Source: Glaciihabitans sp. INWT7 (GTDB taxonomy: Bacteria; Actinomycetota; Actinomycetes; Actinomycetales; Microbacteriaceae). Taken from it: a stretch of DNA of 64,000 bases. The stretch lies in assembly GCF_014217685.1 (NCBI RefSeq), contig NZ_CP043653.1:62001-126000 (forward strand), read 5' to 3'. The position numbers and the translations under genes are program-made. Numbering within the stretch: the stretch's first letter is position 1; every line of letters begins with the position of its first letter. The notes beneath the pieces were generated by a model. That model ran no database searches. It was not told the DNA's origin and saw only the letters and a program-made list of their open reading frames with translations. Of the stretch, positions 17,028 through 25,098 are shown in pieces.

Positions 17028-18095
17028 ATGGATGACACGGCAACACCCGCTCGGGCGAGGCCCAATCTCGCTTCGGTCGCTGCTCTCGCGGGAGTGTCGC
17101 CGTCTACGGCGTCCCTCGCGTTCAGCGGGTCGGGGCCGGTGTCTGACGCCACGCGCGAGCGCGTGCTGGCCGCGGCCGCCGAGCTCGACTACGCGGGCCC
17201 CGATCCTCGGGCGCAGTCGCTGCGTCGTGGGCGCTCCGGCATCATCGGGGTCGTCATCGAAGACCGTCTGCGCGATGCCTTCCGCGACCCCATGAATGTC
17301 GCGATGCTCGACGGCATAGCGGATGAGACCGGGTCCCTCGGAGCCGGCCTGCTCCTGCTCACCGAGAATGGCGAAGGCGCCGCGAGCATCCGCAATGCAC
17401 CGGTGGATGCGGTCGTGCTGATCGGGTGCAGCACCAGTCTCGCCGGCCAGGTGGCGATCTTCCGGCAGCGGGGGATCGCGTTGGTGGCGATCGAGGCCGA
17501 GCCGATGGACGACGTGCTCGCGATCGACCTCGACAACCGGGAGGGCTCCCAGACTCTGGCGCGCCACCTCTCCGATCTCGGTCACAGCCGGGTGGCTTTG
17601 GTGACGCTGCCGCTGGATGCCGCCCGGTCCCGGGGACCGCTCACCGAGGCGGCGATCGGCGCGAGCACCGGATACACCGCGCTCGAACGCATCCGTGGCG
17701 TGCGAGGGGTTTTCCCAAACGCTCCGGGAGTGATGGCCGCCGCCAGCAGCATCGAAGAGGGCCTCGCGGCCGGGCTCGCATTGCTCTCCGAGGCGGGCAA
17801 CCGGCCGACCGCGGTGATCGCTCAGAGCGACCTGCTCGCGGTGGGCGTGATCCGTGCCGCCGAGCAACTCGGCATCCGCGTGCCGCAAGATCTCAGCATC
17901 GTCGGCTTCGACGGGGTGAAGCTCGATGGCATCGCGCCCTACGACCTGACCACGATGGTGCAGCCCGCGGTGGAGAAGGGGCGCGCGGCGGGCCGCGGCG
18001 TGATCGCGCTGCTGAATGGGGAGCATCCCCAGCCGGTGTCCTTCGTCTCTCGCTTCCACCCGGGAACGACAACGGCTCCGCCGTCCCCGCAGTAA
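17028..18095 (+). CDS. LacI-family transcriptional regulator
   Basis: A 355-residue LacI/GalR repressor. The helix-turn-helix is NLASVAALAGVSPSTASLAF at residues ~13-32, followed by the hinge and a periplasmic-binding-protein-like effector domain (GIIGVVIEDRLRD onward; GFDGVKLDG and the late TTMVQPAVEKG). The segment at residues 195-215 looks like a loop insertion. It is divergent from the MFS transporter and probably represses it and itself through the tandem palindromes. A TACGCT box lies eight bases before the ATG. Confidence 0.93.
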   Translation: MDDTATPARARPNLASVAALAGVSPSTASLAFSGSGPVSDATRERVLAAAAELDYAGPDPRAQSLRRGRSGIIGVVIEDRLRDAFRDPMNVAMLDGIADETGSLGAGLLLLTENGEGAASIRNAPVDAVVLIGCSTSLAGQVAIFRQRGIALVAIEAEPMDDVLAIDLDNREGSQTLARHLSDLGHSRVALVTLPLDAARSRGPLTEAAIGASTGYTALERIRGVRGVFPNAPGVMAAASSIEEGLAAGLALLSEAGNRPTAVIAQSDLLAVGVIRAAEQLGIRVPQDLSIVGFDGVKLDGIAPYDLTTMVQPAVEKGRAAGRGVIALLNGEHPQPVSFVSRFHPGTTTAPPSPQ

Positions 18096-18106
18096 CGAGT
18101 TTTCAT

Positions 18107-18130
18107 GTGATTCACAAGATTGTGAATCAC
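18107..18130. promoter_or_regulatory. perfect inverted-repeat operator of the ABC exporter operon
   Basis: GTGATTCAC and GTGAATCAC form perfect 9-bp arms around a 6-bp spacer, 15 bases before the ABC ATPase start. The third gene of the operon encodes a GbsR/MarR regulator, the natural candidate to bind here. Confidence 0.65.
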
Positions 18131-18145
18131 GAGTATGGTCAGCCC

Positions 18146-19057
18146 ATGCCCTCCATCATCGAAGCCGCGGGTCTTCGCAAGAATTTCGGACGGGTTCACG
18201 CCCTCGACGGTCTCGACCTCGATGTTGCCGAGGGGGAGGTTCACGGCTTCCTCGGGCCGAACGGTGCGGGGAAGTCCACGACCCTTCGCGTGTTGCTCGG
18301 GCTGATCCGAGGCAGCAGCGGGGCGACAGCCGTCTTCGGCCTCGATCCATGGCGGGACTCCCTCGCGATCCATCGGCGACTCGCCTCCGTTCCCGGCGAT
18401 GTCGACCTCTGGCCCGGGCTCACCGGCGGCGAGGCGATCGATCTGCTCACCTCACTCCGTGGCGGTGCGGACGAGGCATTGCGCGCCGAGCTCGTCGATG
18501 AGTTCGAGCTCGACCCGCGCGTCATCGCGCGCAACTACTCCAAGGGCAACCGGCAGAAGGTGGCGCTGATCGCGGCGTTCGCGCGACCCGCCGAGCTCTA
18601 CCTCTTCGACGAACCGACGAGTGGCCTCGACCCGGTGATGGAGGCGGTGTTCCGTCGCCGGGTCGAGCTGGTGGTCGCCGGCGGGGCGACCGTGCTGCTC
18701 TCGAGCCACATCCTCAGCGAGGTAGAGCAGCTCTGCGACCGGGTCACGATCATCAGAGCAGGACGCACCGTCGAGACAGGAAGTCTCAGCGACCTTCGTC
18801 ACCTGACCCGCACGACTTTCAGCGTGGTGACGGTGGCGGATGTCGCGCCGATCGCCGCTCTCGACGGAGTCCACGACGCACGCCGCGAGGGCGACAAGCT
18901 GGTCTTCGAGGTCGAGACGGATGCCCTCCCGCCGGTGCTCGCGGCACTCGCGAACTCTGGCGTGAGTGGCCTCACGGTTGCGCCTCCTTCGCTCGAAGAC
19001 CTTTTCCTTCGCCACTACGGTGACGACCTCGCGCTCGGTTCAGCGAGCTCCGCCTGA
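18146..19057 (+). CDS. ABC exporter ATP-binding protein
   Basis: A 303-residue ATPase of the drug/antibiotic exporter class. It has Walker A GPNGAGKSTT (residues ~40-49), a variant signature NYSKGNRQKVALIAAF, Walker B LYLFDEPTSGLDP and the switch histidine in LLSSHILSEVEQ. The C-terminal ~80 residues form the extra domain typical of DrrA-like ATPases. Its stop overlaps the permease start (TGATG). An upstream in-frame extension lies inside the LacI gene in another frame and is not coding. Confidence 0.93.
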   Translation: MPSIIEAAGLRKNFGRVHALDGLDLDVAEGEVHGFLGPNGAGKSTTLRVLLGLIRGSSGATAVFGLDPWRDSLAIHRRLASVPGDVDLWPGLTGGEAIDLLTSLRGGADEALRAELVDEFELDPRVIARNYSKGNRQKVALIAAFARPAELYLFDEPTSGLDPVMEAVFRRRVELVVAGGATVLLSSHILSEVEQLCDRVTIIRAGRTVETGSLSDLRHLTRTTFSVVTVADVAPIAALDGVHDARREGDKLVFEVETDALPPVLAALANSGVSGLTVAPPSLEDLFLRHYGDDLALGSASSA

Positions 19058-20664
19058 TGCTGCGCCTCCTTCGCTTCCAGGCCCGCCGCGATCGTCGGCA
19101 ATTGTCGATCTGGATTCTCAGCACCGGACTGTTCGCGGCCTTCAGTGCGACCGCGGTGCTCTCCGAATTCGGCGGGCTCCGGGAGCGCACCGCCCTCATG
19201 ACACTCGCCGCGTCGAACCCGGCCCTCCTCGCCATCCGAGGCGTTCCGGATGGTGTGGCCGAGGGGGCCGTCATCACCTTCCAGGTCTTCACCTACCTGG
19301 CGATCATGGCTGCGTTGATGAGCACCTTCCTCACCGTGCGGCACAGCCGCGGCGATGAGGAGGCCGGCCGCGCGGAACTCGTTGGAGCGACCGCGGTGAC
19401 TCGGTCATCCGCTCTCATCGCCACGCTCTCACTCGGCGCCCTTGCGAACGTCGGCATCGCCAGTGCTGTTGGGCTCGGATTCGCGCTTGCCGGCCTACCG
19501 CTCGCCGGGAGCGTGCTGGTAGGGCTCGCGACCGGTGCCGTCGGTCTCGCGTTCTGCGGTATCGCCGCCGTTGCCGCACAGCTCGCCCGTTCATCTCGCG
19601 CCGCCAACGCGATCGCGGGCATCTCGATCGCGGGAGCGTTTCTGCTGCGAGCCTTCGGCGATGCTCTCGGCACGGCCAGCGACGGCCCGTTGCGCATCGC
19701 GAGCGCCTGGCCGTCCTGGCTGTCGCCCATCGGCTGGGCACAGCAGGTGCGGCCATTCGGGCGGGCTTCAGCCTGGCCTCTGTTGCTGGATGTCGCGCTG
19801 GCCGCCGTGGGCGCGGCCGTGGCTGTCATGCTCGTGCGGCGACGGGATCTCGGCTCAGGGGTCATCGGTCAACGACCGGGACCCGCCCGTGCTTCCCGCT
19901 CGCTGAGGGGGTCGCTCGGACTCGCCTGGCGGTTGCAGCGCAGCGCGATGATCGGCTGGTGCTCCGGCGCCCTGCTCCTCGGTGTGTTCGCGGGAGGGTT
20001 GGCAGAGCCCGCGGTGGCTGCGGTGGGGTCCAATGCGTCGATAAGGGCTGCCGTGCACGGGCTGGTGCCCGCCGGTACCTCGGGACTGCTCGATACCTTC
20101 GTGGCCGCGATCATGACCTTCCTTGGGGTGCTCGCCGCCGGAGCGGCAATCCAGGCTGTGCTGCGCGCGCGGTCGGAGGAGACCGACGGCCACACCGAAC
20201 TCGTGGCATCGGGCGCGGTGCACCGCGGGAGGCTCATCCTCGACCCCCTCGCTGTCGCGTCGCTGTCCATCGTGGGGGTACTGGTAGTCGGCGGGGTCTC
20301 CGCCGGCGTCTCGTTCGCGGTCTCGGGCCATCCGGAACGCATCGGCAGTTCCCTCGCGGCGGCCCTCGTGCAGCTGCCCGCCGCGGCGATGTTCGCCGCG
20401 GTCAGTGCTCTCGTCCTGGTGCTCGCGCCGCGGGTCACCGTCGCGGTCGGCTGGGGGTTGCTCGCCATCGGATTCGTGTTCGCGGAGTTCGGCGGCCTCC
20501 TCGGCCTCCCCGAGTGGGTGCGGGGAATCAGTCCATTCGCGCACACCCCTGTGCTGCCCGGGTCTGGGGCTCACTGGTGGCCGGCTGTCGCGATGCTCGC
20601 CATCGCAGCCGCCGTCGCCGTCGCAGCGGCAGCCCTCACCCGCAGGAGAGACTTGACCCTATGA
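19057..20664 (+). CDS. ABC exporter permease (polyketide-antibiotic exporter type)
   Basis: A 535-residue fused permease with about twelve membrane spans in two similar halves (second half from residue ~285, GLAWRLQRSAMIGWCSGALL). This duplicated layout matches actinobacterial exporters annotated as polyketide antibiotic transporters. No biosynthetic genes lie nearby, so it is more likely a resistance or envelope-stress pump. It works with the preceding ATPase and is coupled to the regulator that follows. Confidence 0.88.
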   Translation: MLRLLRFQARRDRRQLSIWILSTGLFAAFSATAVLSEFGGLRERTALMTLAASNPALLAIRGVPDGVAEGAVITFQVFTYLAIMAALMSTFLTVRHSRGDEEAGRAELVGATAVTRSSALIATLSLGALANVGIASAVGLGFALAGLPLAGSVLVGLATGAVGLAFCGIAAVAAQLARSSRAANAIAGISIAGAFLLRAFGDALGTASDGPLRIASAWPSWLSPIGWAQQVRPFGRASAWPLLLDVALAAVGAAVAVMLVRRRDLGSGVIGQRPGPARASRSLRGSLGLAWRLQRSAMIGWCSGALLLGVFAGGLAEPAVAAVGSNASIRAAVHGLVPAGTSGLLDTFVAAIMTFLGVLAAGAAIQAVLRARSEETDGHTELVASGAVHRGRLILDPLAVASLSIVGVLVVGGVSAGVSFAVSGHPERIGSSLAAALVQLPAAAMFAAVSALVLVLAPRVTVAVGWGLLAIGFVFAEFGGLLGLPEWVRGISPFAHTPVLPGSGAHWWPAVAMLAIAAAVAVAAAALTRRRDLTL

Positions 20665-21119
20665 GCAGCGGCCCCGGAATCGACGAATTCGCCGAACAGA
20701 CGGCGGCGACCCTTGCGGCCGCCGGCTTTCCGCGCATGGCCGCGCGGGTGATGATGATGCTCATGACCGAGGAGTCGGGCAGCGCCACCGCGGACGAGCT
20801 CGCCGAGCGTCTGGGGGCGAGTGCCGCAGCGATCTCCGGCGCCGTTCGCTACCTGCAGAGCCTCTCGATCATCCGACGCCACACGGTGCCGGGGACGCGA
20901 CGCCATCGCTACGAACTGCCCGAGCACGTCTGGTACGCCACCTCGAGCTCACAGACACCGCTGTACACGCATCTGATCGCGCTCGCCGAGAAGGGCGCCG
21001 CGGCCTTGCCGCCGGAGTCGAAGGCCCGGGATCGCGCCGTCGAGATGGCCGACTACTTCCGGTTCATGCGGGAGCGACTTCCCCAACTCCTCGAGGAATG
21101 GCAGGCGACTCGCGCATGA
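20661..21119 (+). CDS. GbsR/MarR-type winged-helix regulator
   Basis: A 152-residue helix-turn-helix regulator of the GbsR/MarR class. The DNA-binding part covers ATADELAERLGASAAAISGAV with the wing in HTVPGTRRHRYELP, and a long C-terminal helix (MADYFRFMRERLPQLLEEW) is the dimerisation arm. The start overlaps the permease stop (ATGA). It probably autoregulates the exporter operon through the inverted repeat at 18107-18130. Confidence 0.88.
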   Translation: MSSGPGIDEFAEQTAATLAAAGFPRMAARVMMMLMTEESGSATADELAERLGASAAAISGAVRYLQSLSIIRRHTVPGTRRHRYELPEHVWYATSSSQTPLYTHLIALAEKGAAALPPESKARDRAVEMADYFRFMRERLPQLLEEWQATRA

Positions 21120-21847
21120 AACTCACGATCCTCGGCACCTCGGCGCCGTATCCCCGCCCCGACAACCCCTGCTCGGGTTATCTCGTGCAACAGGGGCAGA
21201 CCTCCATCTGGGTGGATGCCGGCACCGGCACCCTCGCGGAGCTCCAGCGGCACATCCCCCTGTCCGATCTCGACGCCATCTGGATCTCGCACGCCCACGC
21301 CGATCACACGGCCGACCTGCTGACCGCGTATTACGCGCTGCGGTTCGCCGACCTGCGGCTCCCGCATCCGCTTCCCCTGATCGGTCCTCCCGGCCTCGTC
21401 GACCGGATGGTCGGCTTTCTCGGGCATCGATCGGCGGCAGAGATCCCCGAGATCTTCGACACCACGGAGATGCGCGGCTGGCACGAGATCGTCGTCGGGG
21501 AGCTCGCCCTCGGCTGGGGCCCCCTCGATCACGGGCTGCCCGCCTTCGGGCTGCGGGTGGAGGCGGCCGGAGCGGTGCTCGCCTACTCCGGCGACTCCGC
21601 CTATTGCGAGGGGCTCGTGGAGTTGGCCGAGGGTGCGGACCTGTTCCTCTGCGAGGCCGGGGCCTCCGTGCATCCGTCCGACGGGGCGGTCCACTGCACC
21701 CCGGAAGACGCGGCGCGGCTCGCCACAGCCGCCGGAGCGAAGCGCCTGCTGCTGACCCACGTCAATGCTCCGGATGCTCGGGAGCGGGCGGTCGCCGGGT
21801 TCCCCTCGGTCGAGCTCGCAGTTCCGGGTATGACGATCGAGGTCTGA
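21116..21847 (+). CDS. MBL-fold metal-dependent hydrolase (RNase Z-like)
   Basis: A 243-residue metallo-beta-lactamase-fold protein. The metal motif is SHAHADHTAD, with further ligands in AYSGDSAYCEG and LLLTHVNAPDA. The start LTILGTSAPYPRPDNPCSGYL is typical of the ribonuclease Z/cyclic phosphodiesterase-like branch. ATG 21116 overlaps the regulator stop, so it belongs to the exporter operon, though no functional link is obvious. Exact substrate unknown. Confidence 0.87.
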   Translation: MKLTILGTSAPYPRPDNPCSGYLVQQGQTSIWVDAGTGTLAELQRHIPLSDLDAIWISHAHADHTADLLTAYYALRFADLRLPHPLPLIGPPGLVDRMVGFLGHRSAAEIPEIFDTTEMRGWHEIVVGELALGWGPLDHGLPAFGLRVEAAGAVLAYSGDSAYCEGLVELAEGADLFLCEAGASVHPSDGAVHCTPEDAARLATAAGAKRLLLTHVNAPDARERAVAGFPSVELAVPGMTIEV

Positions 21848-21960
21848 CCGAGCGGTCTCCTCGCCCCCGCGAGCGCCCGGCGAACACGCTCCCTCGCAAG
21901 CCTCTATGACTTTTCCGCGCCTTCACCGGGTGGCCGATTGCACGGCTTAAGCTGGTGCCC

Positions 21961-23940
21961 ATGACCGCCGCCTCCCCACTCCCCTCCGGTATCCATCTCG
22001 AAGAACTCGACCCGGCGGTGCGTCCGCAGGACGACCTGTTCCGGCACGTGAACGGCAAGTGGATCGACCGCACCGAGATCCCCTCCGACAAGGCGCGCTA
22101 CGGCTCATTCCACGTTCTCGCGGAGGAGGCCGAGAAGGCAGTGCGCGAGATCATCGAAGAGGCGCAGGGCTCCGCCGTCGGCACCGAGGAGCGCAAGTTC
22201 GGCGACCTCTACGCGAGCTACATGGACGAGGCACGCATCAACGAACTCGGGGCCGCGCCGCTCGCCAAGGATCTCGCCTCCGTCGACGCGATCAGCGACA
22301 TCCCGAGCTTCCTCGAGACCCTGGGACGCCTCGAACGGCAGGGAGTCAGCGGCTTCTTCCAGCTCTACATCGACAACGACCCGGGCAACCCGGAACGCTA
22401 CATCGCGCTCTTCGAACAGGGCGGGCTCGGCCTCCCCGACGAGAGCTACTACCGCGAGGAGAAGTTCGCAGACATCCGAACCGCCTATGTCGGTTACCTG
22501 GAGAAGATGCTCTCCCTCGCCGGGCTGCAGCACGCGCGCGAACGTGCCGAGCACGTGCTCGACCTCGAGACCGCCATCGCCGGGTTCCACTGGGACAACG
22601 TGAAGTCCCGCGACTCCGAGAAGACCTACAACCTCAGCACCTGGGCGGCGCTCGTGACTACCGCATCAGAGGCGACCGACGGCCCGGACCTCAACCGCTG
22701 GCTCGATGCACTTGATGCCCCGGCCGGGGTCTTCGATGAGCTGGTGCTTCGGCAGCCGTCGTTCCTCGAGGGAGTCGCGTCGCTGCTGGATGCCGGGCAC
22801 CTCGAGTCCTGGACCGACTGGCTGCGCTGGCAGGTCGTCCGCTCGTCCGCCGCCTACCTGTCGGACGACTTCGTGGAGGCGAACTTCGACTTCTACGGGC
22901 GCACTCTCACCGGCACCCCCGAACTCCGCGACCGCTGGAAGCGTGGCGTCTCGCTCGTGGAGGGCGCGATGGGTGAGGCGGTCGGCCGCATCTACGTCGA
23001 CCGTCACTTCCCCCAGGGAGCGAAGGCCGCGATGGACGTGCTCGTCGGCAACCTTGTGGAGGCGTATCGCCAGAGCATCACCGGGCTGGCCTGGATGACC
23101 GCGGCGACCCGCGTGCGTGCCATCGAGAAGCTCGACAAGTTCACGCCGAAGATCGGCTATCCCGTGAAGTGGCGCGACTACTCGTCGCTCGAGATCAGCG
23201 CCACCGATCTCATCGCGAATGTTCGGGCGACCAGCGAGTTCGAATTCCAGCGAGAGCTCGGCAAGATCGGAACTCCGCTCGACCGCGACGAGTGGTTCAT
23301 GACCCCGCAGACCATCAACGCCTACTACAACCCCGGGTTCAACGAGATCGTGTTTCCCGCGGCCATCCTGCAGTATCCATTCTTCGACGAGACCCGCGAT
23401 GCCGCGGCCAACTACGGCGCGATCGGAGCGGTGATCGGACATGAGATCGGCCATGGATTCGACGACCAGGGTTCGAAGTACGACGGCGACGGCCGACTCA
23501 CCGACTGGTGGACCGCAGCCGACCGCGAGGCGTTCGAGAAGCTCACGGGTTCGTTGATCGAGCAGTACAACGAACTCGCCCCCCGCCAGGTACCCGACCA
23601 TCACGTGAATGGCGCTCTCACCATCGGCGAGAACATCGGCGACCTCGGCGGTCTGTCGATCGCGTGGAAGGCCTACCTGATCTCCCTCGACGGCGAGCAG
23701 CCTCCGGTGATCGACGGGCTGACCGGCGCGCAACGGTTCTTCCTCTCCTGGGCGCAGGCGTGGCAGCAGAAGGGTCGCGATGAGGAGGTCATCCGACTCA
23801 TCTCGATCGACCCGCACTCTCCCAACGAGTTCCGGTGCAACCAGATCGTGCGCAACATCGACGGCTATTACGACACCTTCAACGTCACCGCATCGGATGA
23901 ACTCTGGCTCGACCCGGAAGAGCGCGTGACCATTTGGTAG
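21961..23940 (+). CDS. M13-family metallopeptidase (neprilysin/PepO-like)
   Basis: A 659-residue zinc endopeptidase of family M13. The zinc motif is HEIGH in VIGHEIGHGFDDQG, the third ligand and catalytic Asp are in GENIGDLGGLS, and the substrate-backbone motif is NAYYNP. The C-terminus ends in a conserved tryptophan (VTIW). There is no signal peptide or membrane anchor, so it is a cytoplasmic oligopeptidase like PepO. ATG 21961 lies seven bases after a TAAGCT box; a GTG two codons earlier is less likely. Confidence 0.95.
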   Translation: MTAASPLPSGIHLEELDPAVRPQDDLFRHVNGKWIDRTEIPSDKARYGSFHVLAEEAEKAVREIIEEAQGSAVGTEERKFGDLYASYMDEARINELGAAPLAKDLASVDAISDIPSFLETLGRLERQGVSGFFQLYIDNDPGNPERYIALFEQGGLGLPDESYYREEKFADIRTAYVGYLEKMLSLAGLQHARERAEHVLDLETAIAGFHWDNVKSRDSEKTYNLSTWAALVTTASEATDGPDLNRWLDALDAPAGVFDELVLRQPSFLEGVASLLDAGHLESWTDWLRWQVVRSSAAYLSDDFVEANFDFYGRTLTGTPELRDRWKRGVSLVEGAMGEAVGRIYVDRHFPQGAKAAMDVLVGNLVEAYRQSITGLAWMTAATRVRAIEKLDKFTPKIGYPVKWRDYSSLEISATDLIANVRATSEFEFQRELGKIGTPLDRDEWFMTPQTINAYYNPGFNEIVFPAAILQYPFFDETRDAAANYGAIGAVIGHEIGHGFDDQGSKYDGDGRLTDWWTAADREAFEKLTGSLIEQYNELAPRQVPDHHVNGALTIGENIGDLGGLSIAWKAYLISLDGEQPPVIDGLTGAQRFFLSWAQAWQQKGRDEEVIRLISIDPHSPNEFRCNQIVRNIDGYYDTFNVTASDELWLDPEERVTIW

Positions 23941-24842
23941 TTGGCACCCGGGATCACGAGCGCCGGGAGCGACTGCGCGCCCCACGCGTCGGTCGTCACC
24001 GCGGAGTCGGCGGAGCCGAGAGCTTCTCCGGCGGCTTCACCGCGCTCGCCCAACTGGCCTACTCCGGGGCGACGGTCTCCGCCAGCGTCATCGACCTGCG
24101 CAGCGGTGTCACGCTGGTGTCGATCGACGATCGGGTCGCGATGCCTACCGCGAGCGTCGGAAAGATCCTCTTGCTCATCGAGGTCGCGGCCCGCATCACC
24201 GCCCGCGACGCTGCCGGCTTCGGCATCCTCGACAAGACGCCGGGGGATGCCGTCGGCGATTCCGGCATCTGGCAGCGATTGCAGGCGCCGGCGCTGCCGG
24301 TGACCGACCTCGCGCTGCTCGTCGGAGCCACCAGCGACAACCTCGCGACGAACGTGCTGCTGCGGCAGGTGGGTCTCGACTCCGTGCGGGCCCGTGGCGA
24401 GTCACTCGGGCTCTCGCGCACCGCTCTGCTCGATCTGGTGCGGGACCATCGCGGTCCGGATGACGCGCCGCAGCTCTCCATCGGATCCGCCGCCGAACTC
24501 TCGTGGTTGTTCTCCGCCCTCGCCCGCGGCCAGGTCGTCGACGCGGTCACGAGCAAGCGCGTACTCGGCTGGCTGTCCCACAACGCGGACCTCTCGATGG
24601 TCTCGAGCGCATTCGGGCTCGATCCGCTCTCCCACCGCACTCCCGATTCGGGACTGCAGTTGATCAACAAGACCGGCACCGACGTGGGAGTGCGGTCGGA
24701 GGCCGGTCTGCTGAGCGGATCCCGAACCGGCGTTGCGTACGCCGTCACTGTGCAATTCGGCGGTGCCGATCTCGCTGCGCGGCTCCGTGTGCTCGAGGCG
24801 ATGCGCACTTTCGGGTTCGATCTGCTGGAGTACGTTTTTTAG
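23934..24842 (+). CDS. class A beta-lactamase-fold serine hydrolase
   Basis: About 300 residues with the three motifs of the class A beta-lactamase/PBP fold: the SVGK serine-lysine pair in TASVGKILLLIE, an SDN triad in GATSDNLATNVLL and a KTG box in INKTGTDVG. The omega-loop glutamate of true beta-lactamases is not evident and no signal peptide is seen, so antibiotic hydrolysis is unlikely. The start is uncertain: no ATG or GTG fits, and TTG 23934, overlapping the M13 stop, is the best choice; CTG 23973 is an alternative. Probably coupled to the peptidase gene. Confidence 0.75.
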   Translation: MVVGTRDHERRERLRAPRVGRHRGVGGAESFSGGFTALAQLAYSGATVSASVIDLRSGVTLVSIDDRVAMPTASVGKILLLIEVAARITARDAAGFGILDKTPGDAVGDSGIWQRLQAPALPVTDLALLVGATSDNLATNVLLRQVGLDSVRARGESLGLSRTALLDLVRDHRGPDDAPQLSIGSAAELSWLFSALARGQVVDAVTSKRVLGWLSHNADLSMVSSAFGLDPLSHRTPDSGLQLINKTGTDVGVRSEAGLLSGSRTGVAYAVTVQFGGADLAARLRVLEAMRTFGFDLLEYVF

Positions 24843-25098
24843 CACCCCCCGTTCGAGTGGTACTCATACGGGGCACAGTTCGTGTAACGTTCCCTGAAGC
24901 ACGGTTGTCTGAACCCGAAATCCACGCCGCGCTAAATTACAGCAGTCCCCCACCCGAAACCCATCGGTTACCCAGCCGAACTGACGCCCCCGACGTCTGC
25001 ATGACAGCCTCCCCAACGCCTCCCGAAGCGTACAGAGGCAACACTGTAATGCTCTCTGCCGAAGGCCGACGTAAATCTCCACTACCCAGGAGCACGTC

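Noticed and set aside
24843-25098. Possible riboswitch upstream of the LAFTG gene
   Set aside because: The 256-base leader has a TGTAAT box near 25043 but no conserved riboswitch core or strong hairpins; it also shares CCCGAAA words with the LAHTG leader, which is too little to call.
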